Part shown: piece by piece, positions 39,124-47,347 of the stretch | How the letters are laid out: each line of letters starts with the position of its first letter | How positions within the stretch are numbered: the first letter of the stretch is position 1 | Source: Ignavibacteriota bacterium | GTDB taxonomy: Bacteria > Bacteroidota > Ignavibacteria > Tepidaquicellales > Tepidaquicellaceae | DNA length: 64,000 nt | Assembly (NCBI GenBank): GCA_016218085.1 | Contig: JACREY010000012.1 | Location: forward strand, 434,001 to 498,000 | Direction: 5' to 3' | Translations under genes and position numbers: made by a program | Notes under the pieces: model-generated | Database searches by the model: none | Told to the model about the DNA's origin: nothing | What the model saw: only the letters and a program-made list of their open reading frames with translations

Positions 39124-40176
39124 TTATTTTATCACTGTCAGTTTTTTTACATCAGTGAAATTGCCTGAAGTGAGCCTGTAGTAATAAACTCCGCTTGACA
39201 AATCCGATGCGTCGAAATCATAAGAATAATTGCCTGCATTAAGATTTCCATCTACCAGGGAATATACAAGATTCCCGAGTACATCATAAACTTTAAGAGT
39301 TGTTAATCCGGTTACAGGGATTGAAAAATTAATCTTTGTTACGGGATTAAAAGGGTTCGGATAATTTTGTGAAAGACTAAATTTTTCCGGAACATTATTA
39401 TTCAAATTGGAAATTCCTGTGGCAATATAATAACCGCGTCCGCTGTTTATCACTTCCTTGTTAATATCATTCTGAACGAAAGCAATCGTATAAATTGACG
39501 TATCTACCCAGGTAGAAAGACGCTTGTAGGTATATGTATAAGAATAGGTTCCTGCGGTTGTAGGGGCATTGACTCCTGTTGTATTTGGATAAGCCCATCT
39601 GAATACCTGAAAAAAATCCGTTTCACCGTTTGAACCCGGAGGGGAATTGTAATGTACCTTTCCTTCAACTGCCATCACTCTGAGTTTGTAATTTCCGCCT
39701 GCTGGCAGATTTGATGACAGGTTAAGAACTACAGTGGACCTGATTGAATCGCCTGCAATTCTCAAATCTGTTACAGTAATGCTGAGCGGTGTTGTAACTG
39801 CAATTCTCTGATTCAAAACCGTTGTAAAGCAGGTTGCCGAAAACGGCCAGCAGCAGTCAAAGAGCAATCCGTCACCATTAACAGTGGGATATGCATTTAT
39901 GCCGCAATAGTTAACTCTTTCGGTATTTTGTGTCGTGTTTGCGAGATACATTGGGTCTGCGCCGAAATTCGGATGATATTTAATTGCATATGCATTGGTT
40001 GTATTCTGTGCTAACCAAGCATCGAAAATCGGATTGCTTGCTCCGCAGGGTCCGCAGAAACAGCTTGTTGCTTCTTCAAATAGTACTTTTCTCGGTGCCT
40101 GAGAAAATGTATTTGTACAGACAGCAAATAGTAAAAACAAAAATAAAAACGAGAATTTTAATTTGGATAATTTCAT
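39124..40176 (-). CDS. Omp28-like thioredoxin-fold protein with T9SS sorting domain
   Basis: A 350-aa secreted protein. Signal peptide 'LKFSFLFLFLLFAVCTNTFS' is followed by a thioredoxin-like domain with a Cys-rich start 'EEATSCFCGPCGASNP' (CGPC motif) and 'INAYPTVNGDGLLFDCC', matching the Omp28/outer-membrane-protein-with-thioredoxin group of Bacteroidota. A beta-sandwich region ('LSSNLPAGGNYKLRVMAVE') and a type A T9SS C-terminal domain ('LSQNYPNPFNPVTKI' to 'VKKLTVIK') complete it. It probably sits at the cell surface and may act as a redox or adhesion protein; this is inferred. It has its own terminator. Confidence 0.82.
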   Translation of the reverse strand: MKLSKLKFSFLFLFLLFAVCTNTFSQAPRKVLFEEATSCFCGPCGASNPIFDAWLAQNTTNAYAIKYHPNFGADPMYLANTTQNTERVNYCGINAYPTVNGDGLLFDCCWPFSATCFTTVLNQRIAVTTPLSITVTDLRIAGDSIRSTVVLNLSSNLPAGGNYKLRVMAVEGKVHYNSPPGSNGETDFFQVFRWAYPNTTGVNAPTTAGTYSYTYTYKRLSTWVDTSIYTIAFVQNDINKEVINSGRGYYIATGISNLNNNVPEKFSLSQNYPNPFNPVTKINFSIPVTGLTTLKVYDVLGNLVYSLVDGNLNAGNYSYDFDASDLSSGVYYYRLTSGNFTDVKKLTVIK

Positions 40177-40201
40177 TGTGTATATCGGTTAATATGTTTT
40201 T

Positions 40202-40234
40202 AAAAATAAGCCCTGTAAAGAATATTACAGGGCT
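40202..40234 (-). terminator. Rho-independent terminator
   Basis: A perfect 10-bp stem AGCCCTGTAA (40209-40218) / TTACAGGGCT (40225-40234) with a 6-base loop, followed on the minus strand by TTATTTTTA. It ends the C25 peptidase gene that stops at 40264. Confidence 0.85.
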
Positions 40235-40263
40235 TTGTATGATTGGTAATCCTTTTTTTGTCT

Positions 40264-43200
40264 TTATTTAATCAGTATCATTCTTTTTATATCGGTAAAT
40301 GCATTGCTTTCGAGCCTGTAGAAATAAACGCCGCTTGCAAATTCGGTTCCGTTGAAATCGACTGAATATTTACCCGGAGCTTTAACTTCGTTTACAAGCG
40401 TTCTTACTTCCCTTCCGAGAATGTCATAAATCTTCATTGTAACAAGTCCCTGTTTCGGAATATCGAAATTAATCCTTGTTACGGGATTGAACGGGTTCGG
40501 ATAGTTCTGTGAAAGCGAATACACAGACGGAATTTCGTTTGAAGTATTCTGAACACCCGTCGCTGTTGACATAACAAGCGAAATGTTAGGTCTGTTTGCC
40601 TGTGCAGTGCCGCTTGTCATTGTACAGCCCGTGCTGTTATCCGTATAGTAACCCCAGGTCTTGGAGGCATTTGCAGTTGCATAAACCGGGGAATATGATG
40701 TATAAGCAGTATTATCAAAACAGATTTCAACTGCAAGGTTGCTTGAGCCATTCCAAAGGAAAGGAGTGGTTAAATTAATATATCTCCAGCCCGTACCCGG
40801 AACGGTGTAAGTGCCGCTGTAGCAGGTTGTCCAGCCGGTTGTTACCCAGCTGTTGATTGTTGTAGCTGAAGTATTCTGAATCCTGATATTAAATCCGTTC
40901 ATTACCTGTGAGCTTGCACTGATTACATTGAATCCGATTTGCGAAATATATGCAGGTGATGCATCCGGATTATCGGTCATTATTTCTGAAGCAAGATATA
41001 AAATCTGCGTTCTTCCGTCCATCCAGTATGTTGTATAAGGATAATTTGATGAAACGGTTCCGGTTCCGATATTAATCGTTACCTGGTTGATAATAGTGAA
41101 CTGATACAGAGCCGATGAATCCACATTGTGAGCGCTCGAATTATCGCGTGCAAATATTCTGTATTTAATTATATCGTTGTAATTTACGTCTGCCTGAACC
41201 GAATTGAACGGAGCCATATATGTGCTTCCTGATGTATTGTTCAGTTTAAAGTGTCTGATTCCAGTCGAAGTTGTATTTATGTACCATCTCACCCAAACTG
41301 AATCTATTCCGATGTTATCGGTTGCTGATGCCGTCACCGTAGCAGGCCATAAAAGTTTTGGAGTATTTCCTAGTGCAGTGTGAGTGATAACCGGTTTTGC
41401 AGTATCTGCACTGGCAGTGAATGCAAAATAATTTGCCGGAGCGCCGCCGGGTAAAATTCCAATTCTGTTCATTGTATCAATTGTCTTTATATAATACTTG
41501 TAAACAGCAGGGGAGCCGTTTCCCGGAATATTTGCAGTCCAGTTATTGCCTGAAGTGTTTGTCATGGTTATACTGTCAAAAGCAGTTGTTCTTGACCAGT
41601 AAAGTTTAGTCATACCCGGTTTTAAAGGAGCATTTGCAGGTGTAACTACTGCATTGATTGTATAAGGTCCTGCAAGGTTCTCTGTGTTCGGAAGCTGATT
41701 ATGTGAAATAGAAGGTCCGAGCGGTACGCCTCTGGATAAGAGCAGGGAGCAATCTCCGAAAATATTATACTGTTCCATAAGCTTCAAACCTTCGCCCGAG
41801 CTTCCGCCCCATAAATCCATACCTTTCATTACTCCGAAGAACATAATTGCGCCGGCTGATTTTCTGTACTGGTGAGCAAAAATCCTTATTGCTTCAGTCT
41901 GCATATCGCAGGGAGGCACCCAGCTTGCGTTTGTGGAAGATGCATAGCCTGTCGAGATTCCTTTCGGGTTTGCCGTATCTCCTGCCCTGAGCAATGCTTC
42001 AGCAAGACATTCACCCAGTGTGAAGTTACCGTTTAAACAGGCGACGTCAATCAGGAAAGGATTTTTCCAGCCGTTTGCGAGCTGGTATGCATTTGTTACG
42101 GAAAATCCAGTATTGCTCCAGGATGTTCCCGAACCGTGACCTACATAATTTAAAACATATCTTCCACCGTTAAGAGCGGTTATTAAAGTCTGCGGTGTTG
42201 CTACCGGTCCGTTAACTTTATCAACCTGAGTAAATCCGTACATCATTAAAGTATCCCTAATCCAGTTCATTCTGATGGAATCTGCATAAGGTGGTGTGCC
42301 GCCGACATCAGGACCGCCGATTCCGGTTCCTTTTGCAAACCAGGGGTCGCCTAATAAAATATCTCTTTCAAATTTAATTTGTTTTAATGCAACATAATAA
42401 ATGCTTGCGGCATTCTGGCAGGACATTCTTGATATAAATGCATCGGGATATGCATCCGTTCCTGCAAGCTTAACATAACACGGGTCTGAAGGAGCCGATT
42501 CATACTGTCCGTTTAACGTTGGAATATCTGCAACATCACCAACCAGAACTATGTATGTTACGCTTCCCGGCGAATTATACATATTCTGAATATAAGTCTT
42601 AATTGCCGTATTTCCGGTGCCTGTTGCCGTCGGATATTCGGCTACTGTTACGTTAAGTCCTCTTGACTGCTTCCACTGAACAAATTGAGTAATAGAACTC
42701 ATATATGCAGTCGGGCAGATTACCAGCATTTTTCCCGGCTCTGCTATTGAGTCATATCTCGTTCCGTCCATACCGTAATTCAAAAATAAACTGCGGTAAA
42801 TAGGAGCAAAGTCAGATGATACTCCTCTGAAAGGATTCAACCTTACAAGCGGATTGATTAATGATTTGCTGTCGTCCCTGTAAATTTCAACTGTTACCTT
42901 ATTGTAAACCCTTAACACGCCTTTTTGAGGATTGTACTGAACGGGATTGAACTGAACCGTCAATCCTCTCAAATCCCTTACTACGTAAGGCTCTTTCAGG
43001 TCAACAAGGTTTGATGGATACCAGGTGTTCTGATTATAGATATCGTTAAATGTATATGGAATTGAATTCGGGTCTTTGTCTCTTGTAAAGTGTCCCTTGG
43101 ACGGCATTACAGGTTTCGTGTTAACTTCATAATATTCCTGCGAAGATATCCTGTAGTTCATCATTGCATTATCCGGAATCACGACACTGTTGATATAGGT

Positions 43201-43443
43201 CGGGATCTGCGGATTCCCTTTTTCCATAAAGGAAGTCATACCCGGAGTGCTGATGTTCGAATAAACTTTTCCGTTGATTTTTACTTCCTCATTGTAAAAA
43301 CCGCCGAAATTATATTCGATTTTAATTATCGATGAATTTGATTGCAGCACTTTCGCAGTAATACCGGGATTATCACCGACTTTCTGGGAATATGCTGTGC
43401 TAAAGATGAAGATTAATGCTAAAAGCAATAAAGATTTTTTCAT
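40264..43443 (-). CDS. gingipain-like C25 cysteine peptidase with T9SS sorting domain
   Basis: A 1059-aa secreted protease. Signal peptide 'MKKSLLLLALIFIFSTAYS' and a C25 propeptide-like region (to about 215) precede the caspase-like peptidase domain (about 240-580). That domain has 'YIVLVGDVADIPTL', the catalytic His in 'LNYVGHGSGTSW' (His436) and the catalytic Cys in 'LIDVACLNGNF' (Cys469). Two Ig-like beta domains follow, and the chain ends in a type A T9SS domain ('LSQNYPNPFNPVTRI' to 'DIKRMILIK'). The family cleaves after Arg or Lys in gingipains; specificity here is unknown. Its C-terminal half closely matches the second C25 protein at 47348. Confidence 0.92.
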   Translation of the reverse strand: MKKSLLLLALIFIFSTAYSQKVGDNPGITAKVLQSNSSIIKIEYNFGGFYNEEVKINGKVYSNISTPGMTSFMEKGNPQIPTYINSVVIPDNAMMNYRISSQEYYEVNTKPVMPSKGHFTRDKDPNSIPYTFNDIYNQNTWYPSNLVDLKEPYVVRDLRGLTVQFNPVQYNPQKGVLRVYNKVTVEIYRDDSKSLINPLVRLNPFRGVSSDFAPIYRSLFLNYGMDGTRYDSIAEPGKMLVICPTAYMSSITQFVQWKQSRGLNVTVAEYPTATGTGNTAIKTYIQNMYNSPGSVTYIVLVGDVADIPTLNGQYESAPSDPCYVKLAGTDAYPDAFISRMSCQNAASIYYVALKQIKFERDILLGDPWFAKGTGIGGPDVGGTPPYADSIRMNWIRDTLMMYGFTQVDKVNGPVATPQTLITALNGGRYVLNYVGHGSGTSWSNTGFSVTNAYQLANGWKNPFLIDVACLNGNFTLGECLAEALLRAGDTANPKGISTGYASSTNASWVPPCDMQTEAIRIFAHQYRKSAGAIMFFGVMKGMDLWGGSSGEGLKLMEQYNIFGDCSLLLSRGVPLGPSISHNQLPNTENLAGPYTINAVVTPANAPLKPGMTKLYWSRTTAFDSITMTNTSGNNWTANIPGNGSPAVYKYYIKTIDTMNRIGILPGGAPANYFAFTASADTAKPVITHTALGNTPKLLWPATVTASATDNIGIDSVWVRWYINTTSTGIRHFKLNNTSGSTYMAPFNSVQADVNYNDIIKYRIFARDNSSAHNVDSSALYQFTIINQVTINIGTGTVSSNYPYTTYWMDGRTQILYLASEIMTDNPDASPAYISQIGFNVISASSQVMNGFNIRIQNTSATTINSWVTTGWTTCYSGTYTVPGTGWRYINLTTPFLWNGSSNLAVEICFDNTAYTSYSPVYATANASKTWGYYTDNSTGCTMTSGTAQANRPNISLVMSTATGVQNTSNEIPSVYSLSQNYPNPFNPVTRINFDIPKQGLVTMKIYDILGREVRTLVNEVKAPGKYSVDFNGTEFASGVYFYRLESNAFTDIKRMILIK

Positions 43444-43525
43444 AACAGTTATTTTAAGGTTTGTGTGCTTATTCCATAAAATTATATAAAGTAAAATTAA
43501 AAAGGAATAGGAAAATGGTTCTATG

Positions 43526-43597
43526 GATTCTTAAGATTCTTAAGATTCATAAGATTCATAAGATTCATAAGATTCATAAGATTCATAAGATTTATAA
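43526..43597. repeat. 9-bp tandem array, 8 units (GATTCATAA type)
   Basis: Eight head-to-tail 9-base units: two GATTCTTAA, five GATTCATAA and one GATTTATAA. A partial unit follows. The same unit family makes the larger array at 55349 and occurs in degenerate form near 39031. It is much shorter than a CRISPR repeat and has no spacers. Confidence 0.92.
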
Positions 43598-43639
43598 GAT
43601 TTAGAGCATAGAGCGTAATTTTTTTTTTTGAGTTTTTTT

Positions 43640-43687
43640 GTCTGAATTTGGATTAACGGGATTTGAGGATTACAGGATGGGGATTTT
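43640..43687. repeat. GGATT-type dispersed repeat, copy 1
   Basis: Begins TTGAATTT-like as 'TGTCTGAATTTGGATTAACG' and continues with GGATT-spaced blocks. A second copy with the same opening lies at 58104 between hydB and hydA. Similar GGATT-spaced elements are common intergenic repeats in related genomes; this comes from memory and was not searched. Confidence 0.55.
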
Positions 43688-43776
43688 GTTCGAAATAGCC
43701 CAAAAAAACGGGACGCCCTCCACGACGGATATTCTACAAAAAGCGCGGATTTATAAGATTTTACCGATTCTAGGAT

Positions 43777-44286
43777 TTATTTAGGCAGATTAAAGCTCAA
43801 ATTAAATGTTTGGGACAGCGGGTGGAATAAGGTTTCTGTATTGATAGAAAGCCAGGTATTAATATTGTATTCAATTTTTACATCACCTGTAAGTCCAAAA
43901 TATCCGGAATTTTTATTTCCAAATAAAACTGCACCTATTCCACCGTAAAATTTATATTTATTTCCGTATATATTAATTCCGATTTGAGGTATTAAATTCA
44001 ACATATGGTTTTCTGCTTTATTTTCTTTGCAATAGCTGTAGGAAAGCTGAAGATGTATTAACTCATTTGAATGTGCTATTACGGCTGCGGATATTAAAAA
44101 CGAATTACCGTTATATATAAATCCAGTACCCGCAGAAACTGAAAAAGGTTTGAAAAATTCTTTTGACTTAGCTGAGTCTGATTTTGTAATTTCGTTCTTA
44201 GAAAATCCCAAATTCTCTATAGTTTTTACCTGAGCATTCAGAAATGAAGTGCATAGAAGGAATAATATTATGATAATTTTTCTCAT
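43777..44286 (-). CDS. small secreted beta-rich protein, paralogue A1
   Basis: A 169-aa protein of unknown function. Signal peptide 'MRKIIIILFLLCTSFLNAQ' is followed by a Ser/Lys-rich stretch ('KTIENLGFSKNEITKSDSAK'), then alternating strands with Gly and aromatic residues ('YKFYGGIGAVLFGNKNSGYF'), ending 'FNLSFNLPK'. This suggests a small outer membrane barrel. The first 40 or so codons are nearly identical in DNA to the next gene upstream (44297), while the rest has diverged. It is the last of a tandem set on the minus strand. Confidence 0.6.
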   Translation of the reverse strand: MRKIIIILFLLCTSFLNAQVKTIENLGFSKNEITKSDSAKSKEFFKPFSVSAGTGFIYNGNSFLISAAVIAHSNELIHLQLSYSYCKENKAENHMLNLIPQIGINIYGNKYKFYGGIGAVLFGNKNSGYFGLTGDVKIEYNINTWLSINTETLFHPLSQTFNLSFNLPK

Positions 44287-44296
44287 TTATAATAAT

Positions 44297-44827
44297 TTAA
44301 TACGGCAGATAATAGCTGAAATTTATCTTTTGCATAACAGGGAAAAACACTGTCTCAGTATTAACGGAAAGAAAATTAAAAATTTTATACTCAAATTTAG
44401 CATTCCCGGTTGGAAATGCGAACCCAAAATCTTTAGAAGCTGTCACTGCTAATCCAATACCTATAAGAAATCTTAATTTGTCTTCATATAAATTATAACT
44501 TAATTGAGGAATTATACTTGCAATATTATATCTGTCCAGTTTATAATGTAAACCTCTGCAATAATCGTATTTAAATTCCATCTGAAATTTTCTGGTAAAA
44601 TGTACTGTCGTAGAAATTGATAAAACCGAAAAATTATTTTTTGAATCACCACCAAATAGAAATCCTCCCCCGACAGAAACCGAGTGATGGCTGAAAAAAT
44701 CTTTTGACTTAGCTGAGTCTGATTTTGTAATTTCGTTCGTTGAAAATCCCAAATTCTCTATAGTTTTTACCTGAGCATTCAGAAATGAAGTGGATAGAAG
44801 GAATAATATTATGATAATTTTTTTCAT
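44297..44827 (-). CDS. small secreted beta-rich protein, paralogue A2
   Basis: A 176-aa paralogue of the neighbours at 43777 and 44839. Signal peptide 'MKKIIIILFLLSTSFLNAQ', the linker 'KTIENLGFSTNEITKSDSAK', then barrel-like strands ending 'KINFSYYLPY'. The C-terminal end matches paralogue A3 better than A1, while the N-terminal end matches A1 better, a mosaic that fits gene conversion. It is separated by 10 bases from A1 and 11 bases from A3. The function is unknown. Confidence 0.6.
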   Translation of the reverse strand: MKKIIIILFLLSTSFLNAQVKTIENLGFSTNEITKSDSAKSKDFFSHHSVSVGGGFLFGGDSKNNFSVLSISTTVHFTRKFQMEFKYDYCRGLHYKLDRYNIASIIPQLSYNLYEDKLRFLIGIGLAVTASKDFGFAFPTGNAKFEYKIFNFLSVNTETVFFPVMQKINFSYYLPY

Positions 44828-44838
44828 TGGCTATAATG

Positions 44839-45366
44839 TTAATAAGGCAGATAATAGCTGAAATTAATTTTTTGGATTAAAGGCAATAATACTGTTTCTG
44901 TATTAATTGAGAACCGGTTGTTAATTTTGTATTCAAGTTTCATATTTGCCGTAGGAAAAACCAATCCGAAATCTCTGCTTGCCGTTGCCGCAACACCAAG
45001 CCCTGCAAATAATTTCCACTTATTCTCATATAAATTAAAACTGATTTCAGGTATCAGAAATAAAGTATGTCCTTCCTTTCCCGATTCTTTGGTTTTTCCG
45101 TAAAAATATTCTATTTCTGTATGGAATTTTTTTGAAAAATGAAATGAAGTTGCGAAATTATATATAAATCCTTTGCTTTTTAACTCCATACCATATGAGA
45201 TTCCTCCCCCGACAGAAACTGATTGATGGCTGAAAAATTCTTTTGATTTTTGTGGGTTGGGATTTAGAAATTCTTTTTTTGCAAAATCTAAATTGTAAAA
45301 GGTTTTTTCCTGAGCATTCAGAAATGAATTGCATAGAAGGAATAATATTAAAAATATTTTTTTAAT
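44839..45366 (-). CDS. small secreted beta-rich protein, paralogue A3, start codon ATT (possibly inactive)
   Basis: A 175-aa frame with a full signal peptide when read from ATT at 45366: 'IKKIFLILFLLCNSFLNAQ' aligns residue by residue with the sister genes that start ATGAAAAAAATA. The ATG is replaced by ATT. An in-frame TAA lies five codons upstream and no ATG, GTG or TTG lies between. The first ATG in frame is 45189, which would remove the signal peptide and 59 residues. So the gene either uses the rare ATT start or has lost normal translation. The C terminus 'KINFSYYLPY' is the same as in A2. Confidence 0.5.
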   Translation of the reverse strand: MKKIFLILFLLCNSFLNAQEKTFYNLDFAKKEFLNPNPQKSKEFFSHQSVSVGGGISYGMELKSKGFIYNFATSFHFSKKFHTEIEYFYGKTKESGKEGHTLFLIPEISFNLYENKWKLFAGLGVAATASRDFGLVFPTANMKLEYKINNRFSINTETVLLPLIQKINFSYYLPY

Positions 45367-45384
45367 TGTGTTTTTTGTTAATTA

Positions 45385-45972
45385 TCATAAAGATGAAATC
45401 ATACCTATGTTAATTGAAAAATGCCCTGAAACACCCATTAAATCGATATTTGCATTAGCTGTGGATTCAATAAATATTTTAAAAACTTTATTTAAATTTT
45501 GCTCAAAGCCAAGTGCCGGAAATAAAGTCACACACCAGGGAATTCCACTATGTGAATTGTTACTGAAATAAGTAATTCCGGTGTTTATTCTAAAATATCC
45601 AGAAGAACCGGATGTGGAAAAATAAAATTTAGGACCTGCTAAAAGATTTAATGTACCCTGATTCTTTGTCCCGACATTTTTGTTAAATAGTTTATAAAAA
45701 CTAATATTAAATCCCAGCATCCAGGATGTATAATTATTTTGATTATACTGCAAATCTAAACCAAAACCTTTAGCATTTGAAAACTCAACAGAAGTATTTT
45801 CTATAAACATATAAGTAAAATATGGATTCAAAGAATTTTTACTGAAACTTGTATCATTATTGGATGGTTTATAAATGTATGTTTTTTCAGAATAAAATCT
45901 TTTTACGGATTGCGGATAAACTGATATATTTACAGAAGTTATAAGAGATAATATTAAGATAATTTTTTTCAT
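45385..45972 (-). CDS. small secreted beta-rich protein, unknown function
   Basis: A 195-aa protein with signal peptide 'MKKIILILSLITSVNISVYP'. The mature part has alternating aromatic strands ('YTSWMLGFNISFYKLFN', 'NLLAGPKFYFSTSGSSGYF') and ends 'GVSGHFSINIGMISSL', consistent with a small outer membrane barrel. It differs in sequence from the A and B paralogues on either side but has the same size and layout. It lies 18 bases upstream of the A3 frame and 2 bases after the B1 gene. No function can be proposed. Confidence 0.55.
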   Translation of the reverse strand: MKKIILILSLITSVNISVYPQSVKRFYSEKTYIYKPSNNDTSFSKNSLNPYFTYMFIENTSVEFSNAKGFGLDLQYNQNNYTSWMLGFNISFYKLFNKNVGTKNQGTLNLLAGPKFYFSTSGSSGYFRINTGITYFSNNSHSGIPWCVTLFPALGFEQNLNKVFKIFIESTANANIDLMGVSGHFSINIGMISSL

Positions 45973-45974
45973 AT

Positions 45975-46568
45975 TTAGAATTTAAGGCTCAATCCTCCGT
46001 AAAGAAATAAGTTACTATTACTTATATCTGATTTTTCCGCCAGCGTACTATTTCCTCTTAATTTAAATGTCAGGGATAATTCTTTGATAATTTCCTGCCG
46101 AAAGCCTGCCTCAAAAGAGAGACTAAATCCAAGATAACCATATGACTGGTTTTTTTCACTTAAACCTATTAAAGAAAATCCAATTTTTGGAGCAGCAAAT
46201 AAAGTTGTCTTGTTCTCTTTGTAGAAATCAAAATTAGGACCAACTTCAAACTGTATAATCGTATATTTCTCTTCGGATATATAATATTTTTTTTTTGAAA
46301 AGCCAAAATTTAAATCGATACCTATTGAAATAATTTCAGATGCCTCAAACTGAAGCCCAATTAAGAATGCGGGACCTAATTTGATTTCTCCGTTAGCTGA
46401 GGAAAAAATTCCGGGAAAGAAATTAAAAAAACCACTTTTACTGCTTGAATCGGGTTTGCTTATTTCTGTCCGAGATAAATTACCGGTGGAAATAGAATTT
46501 CCTGACTGCACCTGCGGGAAGGCAGTAGTAAAACAAACCAGCAAAAAGAAAATTATTTGTTTATGCAT
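45975..46568 (-). CDS. small secreted barrel-like protein, paralogue B1
   Basis: A 197-aa protein with signal peptide 'MHKQIIFFLLVCFTTAFPQ', almost identical in its first 20 residues to the next gene (46570), after which the two diverge. The mature part carries Gly/Phe/Ile-rich alternating strands ('KLGPAFLIGLQFEASEI', 'YGYLGFSLSFEAGF') and ends 'FLYGGLSLKF', a typical last barrel strand. It lies one base after B2. The function is unknown. Confidence 0.58.
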   Translation of the reverse strand: MHKQIIFFLLVCFTTAFPQVQSGNSISTGNLSRTEISKPDSSSKSGFFNFFPGIFSSANGEIKLGPAFLIGLQFEASEIISIGIDLNFGFSKKKYYISEEKYTIIQFEVGPNFDFYKENKTTLFAAPKIGFSLIGLSEKNQSYGYLGFSLSFEAGFRQEIIKELSLTFKLRGNSTLAEKSDISNSNLFLYGGLSLKF

Positions 46569-46569
46569 A

Positions 46570-47190
46570 TTAAAATTGATAACCTATTCCGCTGTTAAAT
46601 AAAACGACGCCTCCAAGGTCGGTATTTCCTCCCATAACACCGATTTTAATTTGAGGGGAAGTTTTAAGTTTACAAAAAGCTGAAAAATTATTGTTAAGTT
46701 TATATTGTGCTCCGAATTCGAATGAGATACAGGGAGTCACTTCAGATTGATTGGCTCTTTTTCTTAAAGAAAGTACACCTAATCCGGGAGTGCAGAAAAG
46801 CTTCAGTTTTTCATTTAGCGGGAAATAAAATTTAACACCTGCTATGAGCATCATATAAGTATTCCATGTAGACGGAGTATTTCCAAAAGATGAATTGGTT
46901 CCCGGTTTTACTGTATATGCCAGGTCGTAATCGAGGCAGAGTGAAATTTTTTCCTTATAGTTCCACTGAATACCAAGCTGTGCGCCGAACCCCAATCTTT
47001 TTTCATTATCCAGATTCACGGGAATAAACAAAGAAGGTGAAAGATTAAAAGAAAATGATTTATTGAATACTCCATTTTCTTTATCCAAACTTTTAATTAA
47101 GATATTGTCGCTGTATGAATTTTCGGTTTGCACCTGCGGGAAGGCAGAGGTAAAACAAATCAGCAAAAAGAAAATTATTTGTTTATGCAT
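46570..47190 (-). CDS. small secreted barrel-like protein, paralogue B2
   Basis: A 206-aa protein with signal peptide 'MHKQIIFFLLICFTSAFPQ', a near copy of that of B1. Barrel-like strands follow ('RLGFGAQLGIQWNYKEKI', 'CISFEFGAQYKLNNNF') and the chain ends 'VLFNSGIGYQF'. It is the first gene of the six-gene small-protein run on the minus strand, so its upstream 150 bases may carry the promoter. It is placed just downstream of the second C25 peptidase gene and its terminator. The function is unknown. Confidence 0.58.
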   Translation of the reverse strand: MHKQIIFFLLICFTSAFPQVQTENSYSDNILIKSLDKENGVFNKSFSFNLSPSLFIPVNLDNEKRLGFGAQLGIQWNYKEKISLCLDYDLAYTVKPGTNSSFGNTPSTWNTYMMLIAGVKFYFPLNEKLKLFCTPGLGVLSLRKRANQSEVTPCISFEFGAQYKLNNNFSAFCKLKTSPQIKIGVMGGNTDLGGVVLFNSGIGYQF

Positions 47191-47267
47191 ATTGTTTATG
47201 ATATGAAAAAATATCGAATATTTCTTCTAATGTCAATTTAAAAGGGAAATATGTTAATAATGCTTAA

Positions 47268-47301
47268 ATAAAAAATCCCCTCCGATTTACACCGAAGGGG
47301 A
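47268..47301 (-). terminator. Rho-independent terminator
   Basis: TCCCCT (47276-47281) pairs with AGGGGA (47296-47301) around a 14-base loop that can form further pairs. On the minus strand six T's follow. It is placed to end the C25 gene that stops at 47348. Confidence 0.75.
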
Positions 47302-47315
47302 ATATCTTAAAATGG

Positions 47316-47343
47316 ATTCCGGCCTAAAACACGCCGGAATGAC
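47316..47343. repeat. REP-like palindrome ATTCCGGC/GCCGGAATGAC
   Basis: ATTCCGGC (47316-47323) pairs with GCCGGAAT (47333-47340), then GAC follows. The 'GGATTCCGG...CCGGAATGAC' form looks like short palindromic intergenic elements seen widely in bacterial genomes. It lies a few bases before the stop of the second C25 gene and could also strengthen its 3' end. Confidence 0.5.
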
Positions 47344-47347
47344 AATT

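Larger units (their letters stand above)
43444..43776. other. 333-base gene-free stretch with repeats
   Basis: Spacer between the first C25 peptidase and the small-protein array. It contains an eight-copy 9-bp tandem array (43526-43597) and a GGATT-rich dispersed repeat (43640-43687), followed by a stretch of mixed composition with no ORF. No transcription signal was clear. Confidence 0.6.

Noticed and set aside
43526-43597. Possible CRISPR array
   Set aside because: Units are 9 bases with no spacers and no cas genes are in the window.
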